A stretch of 64,000 nucleotides of DNA from Pseudoduganella albidiflava (GCF_004322755.1 NZ_CP036401.1:2914001-2978000); one strand, 5' to 3'; shown: positions 35,283 to 44,285, numbered from the stretch's first letter. Numbers and translations: made by a program. Notes: generated from the letters alone by a model not told the origin.

Positions 35283-36377
35283 CTAACGCTTCCCCCTCAG
35301 CGTATAGACCGGCGTCTCGGTTTCGCCTTTCTCCACCATCGCGAGGACACCCTGCAGTTTCGTGCGTTCCTTGTCGTCCTTTGCAGAGGAAACGAGGTTG
35401 CGCAAGATGGCGACATGCGCCGCTTGGAGCGCCTGCGCCGCGGGCACGGCGATGTCGGGTTTTACCCCGACCCCTTCCCAGCTGGTCTTGGTGATGGGGT
35501 TGATGGACCTCCCGGCCGGGATCCCGACCACGATTCCGTGCCCGACGCTGAACGGGCACGGGGGATTCGCGGCACCGGCGGTCGTTTCGCCAACCAGCGT
35601 CCCGCGTTGCTGCGTCTGGAAGTCATAGGCGCATTCTTCCCCGGCGGACCCCGTGCGCGCCGAGGTCAATACATACACAGGCTTGTCATAACGCGGCGCG
35701 ACCGACCGAACCGTCCAGAACTGCGTTGTCGCGTTTTCAGGGCGGTAATACATGTCGTTCAGATGACGTACGTCGCCAGGTGGAAAGAAATGGCTCATCA
35801 GATACGCCACGCTGGCTGCGAACCCGCCGCCATTACGGCGCAGATCGAGGATCAGTGCATCGGTTCCCATCATGAGCGACATCGCTGCCGTGTACGCCGG
35901 GCCGACGAACTCAGGGGCGCCGAAGCCGCGCAGCTCGATGTATCCCACGTTGCCGGGAAGGCGTTCAACCTTCTGGATCTCATAACCGCCTTGCAAAGTC
36001 TGCGCACGCGCTTCGTCCATCTCGGCACGGCTGGGCACGTCCGCGTCGGTGCCGCGCTCACGGAAACGTTCGTCCACCCTGGCACCGAAATGCAGGTCGC
36101 CGCTCAAGTCGCGCAGGTCTTTCGCCAGCGCTTCGCTGAACGCCTGGGCGCTGGCTGTGGACCCATAACCCCCTTCGGCATTTTTCCTGGCGATTGCGCG
36201 GCTTACCCTGTCGGCCACTGCGGGCTCGATGTAATTCGCGTTCAATTTCGCTGCCAGTGTCCGCACGATCACGGCGCGATCCGAAGCGCTCAGCACGGTG
36301 TCTTCCGCCGCAAGGGCGGAAGACGACAACAGAGCGCCCAATACAACGCCAGCGACCAACCTTTTGCAGCCTGACAT
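35283..36377 (-). CDS. Exported S41-family serine protease (IRBP-like)
   Basis: A 364-residue protein with signal peptide MSGCKRLVAGVVLGALLSSSALA. The N-terminal helical domain (about 30-110) resembles the IRBP/Tsp N-domain (LAAKLNANYIEPAVADRV). The catalytic domain has LPGNVGYIELRGFGAPEF, ALILDLRRNGGGF and the Ser motif LTSARTGSAGEECAYDFQ, followed by GETTAGAANP. No PDZ domain is seen, as in the IRBP-like branch. The ATG at 36377 is chosen because GGGAG and the signal peptide begin there. It may process or degrade exported peptides. The substrate is unknown. Confidence 0.87.
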   Translation of the reverse strand: MSGCKRLVAGVVLGALLSSSALAAEDTVLSASDRAVIVRTLAAKLNANYIEPAVADRVSRAIARKNAEGGYGSTASAQAFSEALAKDLRDLSGDLHFGARVDERFRERGTDADVPSRAEMDEARAQTLQGGYEIQKVERLPGNVGYIELRGFGAPEFVGPAYTAAMSLMMGTDALILDLRRNGGGFAASVAYLMSHFFPPGDVRHLNDMYYRPENATTQFWTVRSVAPRYDKPVYVLTSARTGSAGEECAYDFQTQQRGTLVGETTAGAANPPCPFSVGHGIVVGIPAGRSINPITKTSWEGVGVKPDIAVPAAQALQAAHVAILRNLVSSAKDDKERTKLQGVLAMVEKGETETPVYTLRGKR

Positions 36378-37070
36378 ACCTGTCTCCCGGTTCGAGTACC
36401 AAATTGTGCGGAAAAATGCGTGCGATGCGCTCGCGGCAAGCAGCATCGAGTGGTTCGCTCTGCTGGCTGCGCATGCGAATTCCTTGTTGCTGTCTTCTCT
36501 CTTCCAATCACCCGTAGTGCTGGCGGAACGGGAGCAAGGGCAGGATCGTTGCAACTATCGAGCGGCGAAGCCGGGAGAGAATCAAAGCGAGAGTTGAACA
36601 CGTAATGCCAGTGTGGTGGATGAAAACTTTCATCTTAGCCAATAGCCGGACGGCACTCCAGGCTGATGCGCCGAAACGTGCACTGCCTGCGATCAGTCGG
36701 TTGCCAGCTAGAGGACAATGCGAATTTTCCCAGCTTGCAGGCGCGAATGGCCGGGTTAGGCGGGAAAGAGGCGGGCAGTGAAGCCAGATTGATTGAAATG
36801 GGTGACCCAATGATGGCACGGCGTTCGCTAACCGAAATGGCTGACCAGGAATCTGGACGGCGGAACTGACTCGGTGGTCCTCGAAGGATACTCAGGCGTT
36901 ATGGACACCGCGAATGACGTCCGCGCGATCGCCAGAAGGTTCATTGGTGCCATTGCAATGATCGGTTCAGCCCGCGATGATCCCGATTAGCGCTGCCCCG
37001 CAGGCGGGAGCCGCCCAGTCCGAAGGTGGGCGACGCATACAAAGGCTCGACACCGGTCCTGTCCACGCCA
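36378..37070. other. 693-bp spacer without a supported gene
   Basis: Several short open frames occur but none has a ribosome site or recognisable product. A perfect inverted repeat GATGAAA-AC-TTTCATC lies at 36619-36634, and could be an operator for the S41 gene. The region is somewhat less GC-rich than the genes on either side and may be decayed sequence. Confidence 0.45.
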
Positions 37071-38159
37071 TCAATCATCATGCCGCTCCGACGGCGTCCG
37101 CACCGGATCCTTCAGCACATCCTGCACGTACAGCATCGTCACCAGCACCGCCAGCACGGCGGTCAGCGGCGTGGCCAGCGCCACGCCGGCCATGCCGAAC
37201 AGGGCGCCGAACAGCAGCTGCATGACGATCGTCAGCGCCGGTGGCAGCGACACGGTGCGCTTTTCGATGAGCGGCGACAGCAGGTAGCCCTCCGCCAGCT
37301 GGATCGCGCCGAACAGCAGCACCACGTACAGCGCCTGCTGGGGGCTGTCGGAGAAGGCGATCAGCATGGCCGGCACGCCCGCCATCAGCGGCCCCAGGTA
37401 GGGGATGAAGTCGAGCAGGCCGGCGATGAGCCCCAGGATCAGCGCCAGCGGCACGTCCAGCAGCGCCAGGCCGGTGGCCGACAGGATCGTCACCAGCAGC
37501 ATCGAGGCGGCCTTGCCCAGCAGCCAGCGCGACAGCGTGCGGCCCAGTTCATCGAGCACCTCGCGGGCCCGCTGGCGCTTGCGCGGCGGGACCAGCGTGA
37601 CCAGCCCGTTCAGGTAGATGTGCGGCTGGGCCGCAAAGTAGATCCCCACGAACAGGATGATGACGGCATTGCCGGCCGCGCCCAGCAGGCCGGAGAAGAA
37701 CAGGCCCGCGTTGGGCACCAGCTGCGCGAGCTGCTTCTGCATCTGTTCGGGCGAGGGCACGCTGGCCATCAGGCGCTTCAACAGCGGATGTTGTTCCATC
37801 GCGGCGCGGAAGCGCTGCAGCGCCTCGGGCACGGCGGCGCCCAGCCGGTCGGCCTGTTCGCCGATCTGCGGCGCCATCAGCCAGCCGCCGATGCCGAAGA
37901 TCAGCAGTAGCGCAAGGACGACCAGCGCCAGCGCGGCATTGCGTCCCAGGTGCAGGCGCCGGTGCACGATGCCGGCCAGTTCGTACAACAGGATCGCGAA
38001 CAGGATGCAGGCGAAGACCAGCAGCAGCGCGTCGTAGGCGAACCAGATGGCGGCCAGCACCAGGACCGCCATCAGCGTGATGCCGTTGACGAGCGCGACG
38101 CGGCGCGTGAAGCGGTGCTCCGCGGGCTTGCCGGTATCGGGTTCCTCGTGGCGCTCCAT
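37071..38159 (-). CDS. AI-2E family permease (PerM/YdiK type)
   Basis: A 362-residue protein with eight likely helices: an N-terminal pair, a central amphipathic region (VPEALQRFRAAMEQHPLLKRL) and a C-terminal cluster. LLGKAASMLLVTILSATGLALLDVPLALILGLIAGLLDFIPYLG is the family core (given here by its key residues, Gly and Pro in FIPYLGP). Members have been tied to AI-2 or ion export, but the function is not settled for most. The start lies 2 bp from the stop of the upstream cytochrome gene, so they are one transcript. Confidence 0.85.
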   Translation of the reverse strand: MERHEEPDTGKPAEHRFTRRVALVNGITLMAVLVLAAIWFAYDALLLVFACILFAILLYELAGIVHRRLHLGRNAALALVVLALLLIFGIGGWLMAPQIGEQADRLGAAVPEALQRFRAAMEQHPLLKRLMASVPSPEQMQKQLAQLVPNAGLFFSGLLGAAGNAVIILFVGIYFAAQPHIYLNGLVTLVPPRKRQRAREVLDELGRTLSRWLLGKAASMLLVTILSATGLALLDVPLALILGLIAGLLDFIPYLGPLMAGVPAMLIAFSDSPQQALYVVLLFGAIQLAEGYLLSPLIEKRTVSLPPALTIVMQLLFGALFGMAGVALATPLTAVLAVLVTMLYVQDVLKDPVRTPSERHDD

Positions 38160-38161
38160 GT

Positions 38162-39028
38162 CTAGTCCTCGCTGAGTAGATAGGCCGCCATGTCGCGGGC
38201 ATCGCGCGCGGTCACGCCGAGCGTGGGCATGGTGGTCTGCGGGTCGATTTCATGCGGCACGCGGATCCAGCGCGCCAGGTTGTCGGCGGTGTTGGGCAGC
38301 ACGCCGGCCACGTACTTGCGCTGTGACAGCCCGGCCAGCGGCGGGCCGACGAACGTGTCCGGGCCGGTCACGCCGGGGATCGAGTGGCACGCCTGGCAGG
38401 CATACTGGGTAAGGGCCATTCGGCCGCGCTCCACATCGGGATAGGCGGGCACGGGGTCGGAGGCGGCGCCGCTGACGGAGGCCGGGGCAGGCACGGCGGC
38501 ATTGTCGACCAATGCGCGGTAGCTGTCGCGCGTCTGGAACGGGAATTGGCGGAGGAAGGCCACCAGGTCCCACAGTTCCTCGTCGCGCAGGTGGAATTCC
38601 CAGGCCGGCATGCCGGCCATGCGGATGCCGTGCCGCGTGATCCAGTACAGCTCGCGCGGCTGCCAGCGCCGCGCCGCATCGACCAGCGGCCCGGGTACCG
38701 GCTGCATGCTCTTGCCGACCGGGCTCTGGGCGACACCGGGCGCGCCATGGCACTGCACGCAATGCTGGTGATACAGGTGCGCGCCGCGGACGACGCGGGC
38801 ACCGTCCGCCAGGGGCGGCGTGGCCACGTTGCGGGAGTGGAAACGCACCGATTCGCGCATGCCCTTTTCCAGCAGCGTGTGCATGGGCTGGAAGTGCTGC
38901 TGCGTGGCCGCCACGTTGTACCAGCCGCTCTCCAGCACGATCCAGCCGCCCAGCGCGGCGGCCGCGCCCAGCGCCACGGTGGTGGCCAGCGCGGTCTTGA
39001 CGATCAGGCGGAGTCGGTTGGATGCCAT
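38162..39028 (-). CDS. Di-haem c-type cytochrome, membrane anchored
   Basis: A 288-residue protein. One N-terminal membrane anchor (TALATTVALGAAAALGGWIVL) is followed by two haem c domains, CVQCH (near residue 91) with LYWITRHGIRMAGMP as the Met-ligand region, and CQACH (near residue 211) with TTMPTLGV as the Met ligand. The second domain is closely similar to the single-haem protein encoded divergently at 39161. It probably passes electrons in the periplasm towards the caa3-type oxidase next door (inference from context). It is co-transcribed with the AI-2E permease gene. Confidence 0.9.
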   Translation of the reverse strand: MASNRLRLIVKTALATTVALGAAAALGGWIVLESGWYNVAATQQHFQPMHTLLEKGMRESVRFHSRNVATPPLADGARVVRGAHLYHQHCVQCHGAPGVAQSPVGKSMQPVPGPLVDAARRWQPRELYWITRHGIRMAGMPAWEFHLRDEELWDLVAFLRQFPFQTRDSYRALVDNAAVPAPASVSGAASDPVPAYPDVERGRMALTQYACQACHSIPGVTGPDTFVGPPLAGLSQRKYVAGVLPNTADNLARWIRVPHEIDPQTTMPTLGVTARDARDMAAYLLSED

Positions 39029-39160
39029 CGATGGGTAACAGGAGTAAGTCCAATAAAAAGGTGCGGGAAAAAGTGTCCCGGTGGGTGCGCACCGTTGAAT
39101 AAAGTCAAAGATGTGTTTGCTTTATTATATGGATTCCCCCGTTTTCTGCAGGAACAGTAC
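39029..39160. promoter_or_regulatory. Divergent promoter region of the cytochrome/caa3 cluster
   Basis: A 132-bp spacer between two divergent cytochrome genes, AT-rich at its right end (TTGAATAAAG, then TTTATTATATGG at 39121-39132). A -10-like TATTAT lies at 39123-39128. No -35 box at correct spacing is clear. It must contain both promoters. Confidence 0.45.
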
Positions 39161-39562
39161 GTGCGCGAAACACCCAGCCGGCCCATCACCACCGTCCTGC
39201 CCGCCGTCGCGCTGGCGGTCGCGCTGGCCGGCTTGCTGGCCGGTTGCGGCGACGACAAGCCGCCCGTGCAGCGCGTGCCCGGCGGCGACGTGGCGCGTGG
39301 CAAGCAGCTGCTGATGCAGTTCCAGTGCGGCGCCTGCCATTCGATACCCGGTGTCGAGGCGGCGCGCAGCACGGCCGGCCCGCCGCTGGACACCTTCGGC
39401 CGCCAGAGCTACGTGGCCGGGCGCCTGCCGAACCAGCCCGAGCCGCTGGTGCGGTGGATCGTCGATCCGCCCGGCGTGAAGCCGGGTACGCTGATGCCGA
39501 ACCTGGGCGTGTCGCCCGAGGATGCGCGCCACATGGCGGCCTACCTCTACACGCTGCAATGA
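39161..39562 (+). CDS. Single-haem cytochrome c lipoprotein
   Basis: A 133-residue protein. Signal RPITTVLPAVALAVALAGLLAGC has a lipobox Cys, then one haem domain with CGACH (near residue 61) and Met in TLMPNLGVSPEDARH. The GTG at 39161 is chosen because AGGAAC precedes it and the lipoprotein signal starts here; the frame runs far upstream only by chance. The domain is nearly collinear with the second haem domain of the divergent cytochrome. It is first in the caa3 cluster, likely feeding electrons to CtaC. Confidence 0.88.
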   Translation: MRETPSRPITTVLPAVALAVALAGLLAGCGDDKPPVQRVPGGDVARGKQLLMQFQCGACHSIPGVEAARSTAGPPLDTFGRQSYVAGRLPNQPEPLVRWIVDPPGVKPGTLMPNLGVSPEDARHMAAYLYTLQ

Positions 39563-39612
39563 GGGCGTCGCATGAGTGCACCGGCATGAGAGCACCCGCA
39601 TGACAGCACCCT
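39557..39612 (+). repeat. Four 14-bp tandem repeats containing stop and start codons
   Basis: Units of form CATGAGAGCACCCG repeat at exactly 14 bp. The first holds the cytochrome stop codon and the last holds the CtaC start codon. Each unit contains ATGA or ATGAG. Confidence 0.88.
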
Positions 39613-40598
39613 CCACGGCGGCACAAGCGCCGCTGGTGCCGGCGCCGCGGCAGTCCGCGCTCGCTCCGGCCGGGCCGGATGCCGCGCTGATCGACCAGCT
39701 GGGCTGGACGATGACGGTCGGCGCCTGCGTGATTCTGGCGGGCGTGATGTACCTGGTGGTGCGCGCGCTGCGCGCGCGCGGCACGGTGGCAACGCATGCA
39801 TGGATCGTCGGCGGCGGCCTGCTGCTGCCGCTCGTCATCCTGACCGCATTGCTGGCGTGGAGCCTGGCCAGCACGGCAAGCCTGTCGCGGCCGTCGTCGC
39901 TGAACGGGCTGCGGGTGGCGGTCACGGCGAAGATGTGGTGGTGGGAGGTGCGCTATACCGATCCCGCCACGGGCCGGGACATCGTGCTGGCCAACGAAAT
40001 CCGCATCCCGGCCGGCCGGCCGGTCTACCTGGCGCTGACCACGAGCGACGTGATCCACTCGTTCTGGGTGCCGGCGCTGGCCGGCAAGGTCGACATGGTG
40101 CCCGGCCGCGTGCACGGCCTGATGCTGCAGGCGGACCGCCCCGGCACCTGGCGCGGCCAGTGTGCGGAGTTCTGCGGCACGCAGCATGCCAAGATGGCGC
40201 TGCACGTGGTGGCGCAGCCGCAGGCTGAATTCGATGCGTGGCTGGCGGGCCAGGCGCGGCCGGCTCCGGCGCCAGCAACCGCGCAACTGGCGCGCGGGCG
40301 GCAAGCATTCCTGGAACGCCGCTGCGCCGCCTGCCATGTGGTCCGCGGCGTGACCGACGGCGCCGCCGATGATGCACTTGCGGTGGCGACCACGCGCGTC
40401 ACCACCGGACCGGACCTGACGCACGTGGGCAGCCGCCTGTACCTGGCGGCCGGCACGCTGCCCACCCACCAGGGCACGCTGGCCGGCTGGATCGCCGATC
40501 CGCAATCGCACAAGCCGGGCGTGCGGATGCCGGCCGTCAGCGGCCTGGAAGGCGACGAGCTGCGCGCGCTGGCGGCCTGGCTGGAGTCGCTGAAGTGA
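39600..40598 (+). CDS. ctaC: caa3-type cytochrome c oxidase subunit II with fused cytochrome c
   Basis: A 332-residue protein with two membrane helices (about 42-62, 78-100) and a CuA cupredoxin domain (about 110-215). Its ligands are visible: His in DVIHSFWVP, then CAEFCGTQHAKM with both Cys, His and Met. A C-terminal haem c domain (about 225-332) has CAACH and Met in VRMPAVSG. This is the caa3 arrangement, in which the fused haem c donates directly to CuA. The start at 39600 (MTAPSTAAQAP) is one of several ATGs in a 14-bp tandem repeat. The stop overlaps the next start. Confidence 0.94.
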   Translation: MTAPSTAAQAPLVPAPRQSALAPAGPDAALIDQLGWTMTVGACVILAGVMYLVVRALRARGTVATHAWIVGGGLLLPLVILTALLAWSLASTASLSRPSSLNGLRVAVTAKMWWWEVRYTDPATGRDIVLANEIRIPAGRPVYLALTTSDVIHSFWVPALAGKVDMVPGRVHGLMLQADRPGTWRGQCAEFCGTQHAKMALHVVAQPQAEFDAWLAGQARPAPAPATAQLARGRQAFLERRCAACHVVRGVTDGAADDALAVATTRVTTGPDLTHVGSRLYLAAGTLPTHQGTLAGWIADPQSHKPGVRMPAVSGLEGDELRALAAWLESLK

Positions 40599-43135
40599 CG
40601 CGCCGGCTGCCCAATCCGGTGCCGCGCCCGCCCGGCGAGCTGGAGCGGCTCGAAGACGTGTGGCGCACGCCGCGCGGCTGGCGCCTGCTCAGTTCCGTCA
40701 ACAACACCACCATCGGCCTGCTGTACATCGGCACCTCGCTGCTGTTCTTCCTGCTGGCCGGGGTGCTCGGCCTGCTGATTCGCATGCAGCTGGCCGTGCC
40801 GGAAAACGGCCTGCTGGGCCCGGGCACCTACAACCAGGTCTTCACGATGCACGGCACCGTGATGATGTTCCTGTTCGCCATTCCCGTGGTGGAGGCGGTG
40901 GCCGTGTACCTGCTGCCGGGAATGCTGGGCGCGCGCGACCTGCCGTTTCCCCGGCTGTCCGCCTATGCCTACTGGGCCTACGCGTTCGGCGGGCTGGGCT
41001 TCTTCTGCACGCTGTTCGTCGGCCTGGCGCCGGATGGCGGGTGGTTCATGTACCCGCCGCTGACGGGAAAGGCCTACTCGCCCGGCCTGAACGCCGACTT
41101 CTGGCTGCTGGGCATCGGCTTCATCGAAATCTCGGCGATCGCCGGCGCCATCGAACTGATCATCGGTATCCTGTTCACGCGGGCGCCCGGCATGACGCTG
41201 GTCCGCATGCCCGTGTATGCGTGGGCCATGCTGGTGGTGGGGGTGATGATCGTGTTCGCCTTCCCGGCCGTGATCGCCGGCACGGCGCTGCTGGAGCTGG
41301 AGCGGGCCTGGGACTGGCCATTCTTTATCGCCGAGCGGGGCGGCGACCCGATCCTGTGGCAGCACCTGTTCTGGTTCTTCGGCCACCCGGAGGTGTACAT
41401 CATCTTCCTGCCGGCGGCGGGGATGGTGTCGACGATGATCCCGACGATCGCCGGCAGTGCGCTGGTCGGGCGCCGCGCCGTCATCGTGGCGATGGTGGCG
41501 GTGGGCTTCTTCAGCTTCGGGCTGTGGGCCCACCACATGTTCACCACCGGGCTGGGACACCTCGAGGCGGGCTTCGCCTCGGCCGCCAGCATGGCCGTGG
41601 CGGTGCCCACCGCGATCCAGGTCTTCGCCTGGATCGGCACCCTGTGGAACGGCACGGCGCGGCGCGGCCGGCTGGCGATGTCGCCGCCAGCGCTGTTCAT
41701 CCTCGGCTTCCTGTTCATCTTCGTGCTGGGCGGGCTGACGGGCGTGATGGTGGCCGTGGTGCCGTACGACTGGCAGGTGCACGACAGCTACTTCATCGTC
41801 GCCCATTTCCACTACGTGCTGATCGGCGGCATGGTGTTTCCGCTGTTCGCCGCGCTGTGCTACTGGCTGCCGCTGGTCAACGGGCACGCGGTGCCGGCGC
41901 GGGTGGCGCGCTGGTCGTTCGGCCTGATGTTCGGCGGCTTCAACCTGGCCTTCTTCCCGATGCACATCAGCGGCCTGCTGGGCATGCCGCGGCGCGTCTA
42001 CACGTATCCGTCGGGCCTGGGCTGGGAAACGCTGAACATGCTGTCCACCGTGGGCGCCTTCGTGTTCGCCGCCGGCGTATTGCTGTTCTTCGGCGGCATG
42101 GCGCGGGCGCTGATGAAGCCGGAAACCGATCCCGGCAACCCGTGGAATGCCGGCACGCTGGAATGGCTGCCGTCCGAATCGTATGCCACGCGCAGCATCC
42201 CGCAAGTCGATTCCACCGATCCGCTGTGGAGCAGTCCGGACATGATGCGCGAGGTGGAGGAGGGTGCGCACTGGCTGCCCGGCACGGTCACGGGCAAGCG
42301 TGAAACGATTGTCACCACGCCCGTCGGCGCGAAGCTGCGCTACCTGCTGGTGCTGCCGACCGATGGCTGGACGCCGTTCCTGTCCGCCGCGGGCACGGCC
42401 GGCTTCTTCCTGCTGCTCACCGCGGAACAGACGATGGTGGCCTGGATCTGCGGTGTGGTCGCCATCGTCACGCTGCTGGCCTGGCAGTGGGAACAGGACC
42501 GCCCGGCACCTTGCCGCGAGGCGAAGGTGGGCGAGGATGCGTCGGGCGCCGCTGTCGTGCTGCCGGTCGGCGCGGCCGGCACCGCCAGCCATTCATGGTG
42601 GGCCACGATCATCATGCTGGTGGTCGATGCCGGCGTATTCCTGTCGTTCCTGTTCACCTATGTGCACGTGTCGATGCGGCTGGACGTGTGCCCGCCGCCC
42701 GGCGCCCGGCTGCCCGGCAGGTGGAGCGGCGCGCTGTCGTTCGGCTTGCTGGTGGCCGGCGCCGCGCTGGTCGCGCTGGCGCGGCGCCGGCCACTGGCGG
42801 CGCGGCAGGGGGGCCTGTGCTGGCTGTTCGGCGCGGCGATCGTGCTTGTCGTGGCGGGCTTCGGCCTGGACCTGGCGGGGCAGCTCGGCAGCGGCCTCGA
42901 TCCGACCAGCCATGCGTGGAGCGCGGCGGTGGCGGCGATGGTGGCCTACCAGGGTCTGCACGTGCTGCTGTGCGTGATCACCGGCCTGTACGTGATCGCC
43001 CGTTCCCTGCGCCGGCACCTGACGCCGCACAGCCGCGGCTCGCTCGATAACACGGCATTGATCTGGTACTACACGGTGCTGCAGGGGGCCGCGATCGGCG
43101 CCGCCGTGCATATCTGGCCGCGAATGATGGGGTGA
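40595..43135 (+). CDS. ctaD: Cytochrome c oxidase subunit I fused to subunit III (CtaD-CtaE)
   Basis: An 846-residue protein. Residues 1-560 are subunit I: MHGTVMMFLFAIP (haem a His), FWFFGHPEVYIIFLPAAG (CuB His and cross-linked Tyr, so A-family), WAHHMFTTG (CuB His pair), IVAHFHYVLIGG (haem a3 and a His). Residues about 580-846 are a subunit III-like block of about seven helices (WWATIIMLVVDAGVFLSFLF, YQGLHVLLCVITGLYVIAR). A loop of about 60 charged residues joins them. Such I+III fusions are known in some caa3 oxidases. It reduces oxygen and pumps protons. It overlaps ctaC by ATGA-style coupling. No ctaG or haem A synthase gene is in the window. Confidence 0.94.
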   Translation: MTRRLPNPVPRPPGELERLEDVWRTPRGWRLLSSVNNTTIGLLYIGTSLLFFLLAGVLGLLIRMQLAVPENGLLGPGTYNQVFTMHGTVMMFLFAIPVVEAVAVYLLPGMLGARDLPFPRLSAYAYWAYAFGGLGFFCTLFVGLAPDGGWFMYPPLTGKAYSPGLNADFWLLGIGFIEISAIAGAIELIIGILFTRAPGMTLVRMPVYAWAMLVVGVMIVFAFPAVIAGTALLELERAWDWPFFIAERGGDPILWQHLFWFFGHPEVYIIFLPAAGMVSTMIPTIAGSALVGRRAVIVAMVAVGFFSFGLWAHHMFTTGLGHLEAGFASAASMAVAVPTAIQVFAWIGTLWNGTARRGRLAMSPPALFILGFLFIFVLGGLTGVMVAVVPYDWQVHDSYFIVAHFHYVLIGGMVFPLFAALCYWLPLVNGHAVPARVARWSFGLMFGGFNLAFFPMHISGLLGMPRRVYTYPSGLGWETLNMLSTVGAFVFAAGVLLFFGGMARALMKPETDPGNPWNAGTLEWLPSESYATRSIPQVDSTDPLWSSPDMMREVEEGAHWLPGTVTGKRETIVTTPVGAKLRYLLVLPTDGWTPFLSAAGTAGFFLLLTAEQTMVAWICGVVAIVTLLAWQWEQDRPAPCREAKVGEDASGAAVVLPVGAAGTASHSWWATIIMLVVDAGVFLSFLFTYVHVSMRLDVCPPPGARLPGRWSGALSFGLLVAGAALVALARRRPLAARQGGLCWLFGAAIVLVVAGFGLDLAGQLGSGLDPTSHAWSAAVAAMVAYQGLHVLLCVITGLYVIARSLRRHLTPHSRGSLDNTALIWYYTVLQGAAIGAAVHIWPRMMG

Positions 43136-43139
43136 ACAG

Positions 43140-43463
43140 GTGACCACGCGCGACGGATTCTGGAACAAGCTGTGGCGGGGCACGGCGCCGCTGGTGCTGT
43201 GGGCCGCGCATTTCTTCTTTTGCTATTTGTACGCGGCAGGCGCTTGCCGGCCGGGGCACGGGAACATGGCGCCATGGGCTGTGCTGCTGGGCGTTACGGT
43301 CCTTGCGCTGGGCGCTGCCGGCTGGCTGGCGTGGCAGGCCTGGCGCGGCAGCGAACCGCCGCGCAGCCTGATGCACATGGCCCGGCTGGGCGGGGCGATC
43401 CTGGCGCTGGCGGCCATCGCGTGGGGCGCGATGCCGCTGCTGGTATTCGGCGCTTGTGCCTGA
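43140..43463 (+). CDS. Small membrane protein of the caa3 cluster
   Basis: A 107-residue protein with three helices (LVLWAAHFFFCYLYAAG, WAVLLGVTVLALGAAGWLAW, LGGAILALAAIAWGAMPLLVF) and no cofactor motif. It starts with GTG 4 bp after the oxidase stop, within reach of GGGGTGAACAG. Its position after subunit I-III suggests an accessory or assembly subunit of the oxidase, but no family is recognised. Confidence 0.75.
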   Translation: MTTRDGFWNKLWRGTAPLVLWAAHFFFCYLYAAGACRPGHGNMAPWAVLLGVTVLALGAAGWLAWQAWRGSEPPRSLMHMARLGGAILALAAIAWGAMPLLVFGACA

Positions 43464-43481
43464 GCGGCGCCGGGCGAACAG

Positions 43482-43551
43482 GTCAGAACGAACCGGTCAG
43501 AACGAAGGAGTCAGAACGAAGGAGTCAGAACGAAGGAGTCAGAATGAATAC
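43482..43551. repeat. Five 14-bp tandem repeats at a convergent junction
   Basis: GTCAGAACGAAGGA repeats at a strict 14-bp period; three middle units are identical and the outer two are diverged. The last unit includes the stop codon of the leftward DUF481 gene. Confidence 0.92.
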
Positions 43552-44285
43552 ACCAGCGTCAGCGACGTCTGCGTATCGGTGTTCTTCTTCTCGACCGGCA
43601 CGTTGGAATCGTTGCGCGCGCTGAAGGCGGCCTTCATCTGCATGGTGCCGTTGATCTTGGTCGACAAGGCCGTTTCCGCCACCGAATGGGTGTTCGACGT
43701 GCCCCGCTCGACGGCCAGGGTCTGCGTGAACAGTGCCGCATCGCTGATCTGCCAGCGCATGTTGGCGGCGCCGCGGACGGTGACGCCATCCTCTTCCTCG
43801 CCGGTGGCGCGCACGCCGGAGAAATAGCCCGGGCCCAATTCCACCTCGACGATCTTGTCGTCCGACTTCAGCAGCCGCTTGGCGCGGCCGACCGACAACG
43901 ACGAGTAGCGCGAGTAGGCGCCGAAGCGGTCGTCCACGTGGGAACCCAGCACGAACAGCCGCTCGCCTTCTTCCATCAGCTTGTAGGCAGCGCGGGCGGA
44001 CAGGGCGAAGCGCTCGGCCGAGCGCACATACCTCTTGTTGCCGTCGTTGGTCTGGGTCTGGTCTTCCTTGAAGAAGCCCGACAGGATGTACTGGTTGCTC
44101 CAGTCTTCCAGCTCCTGGCGCGCATCGATCTTGCCGGTCACGGAAGTACCGGTGGTATTGCCGGAGGTGGTGATGGCGCCGAGTTCGGCGGAGGTATTCC
44201 AGGTGCGTTCTTCGATCGTGTCGGCGCCGAACGCTGCGCCATGCCCGAAGGCCATCGCGAGGATGAGTACAGAACGTGGAGTCAT
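43539..44285 (-). CDS. DUF481/YdiY-type outer membrane beta-barrel protein
   Basis: A 248-residue protein. Signal peptide MTPRSVLILAMAFGHGAAFGA is followed by a strand-rich body (WNTSAELGAITTSGNTTGTSVTGKI, YKLMEEGERLFVLGS, ELGPGYFSGVRATG), ending with aromatic Phe (LTLVYSF), the usual C-terminal signature of outer-membrane barrels. The layout matches DUF481 proteins (YdiY), whose function is not established. The ATG at 44285 marks the signal peptide start. Confidence 0.85.
   Translation of the reverse strand: MTPRSVLILAMAFGHGAAFGADTIEERTWNTSAELGAITTSGNTTGTSVTGKIDARQELEDWSNQYILSGFFKEDQTQTNDGNKRYVRSAERFALSARAAYKLMEEGERLFVLGSHVDDRFGAYSRYSSLSVGRAKRLLKSDDKIVEVELGPGYFSGVRATGEEEDGVTVRGAANMRWQISDAALFTQTLAVERGTSNTHSVAETALSTKINGTMQMKAAFSARNDSNVPVEKKNTDTQTSLTLVYSF

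Noticed and set aside
36666..36869. 67-codon open frame in the 36.4-37.1 kb spacer
   Set aside because: No ribosome site, no family, atypical composition; judged chance.
37020..37062. tRNA-like 3' end (GGCTCGACACCGGTCC)
   Set aside because: No acceptor stem, anticodon arm or CCA in the right places.
40025..42592. 855-codon open frame antisense to ctaD
   Set aside because: Same reason; shadow of a conserved membrane protein in high-GC sequence.
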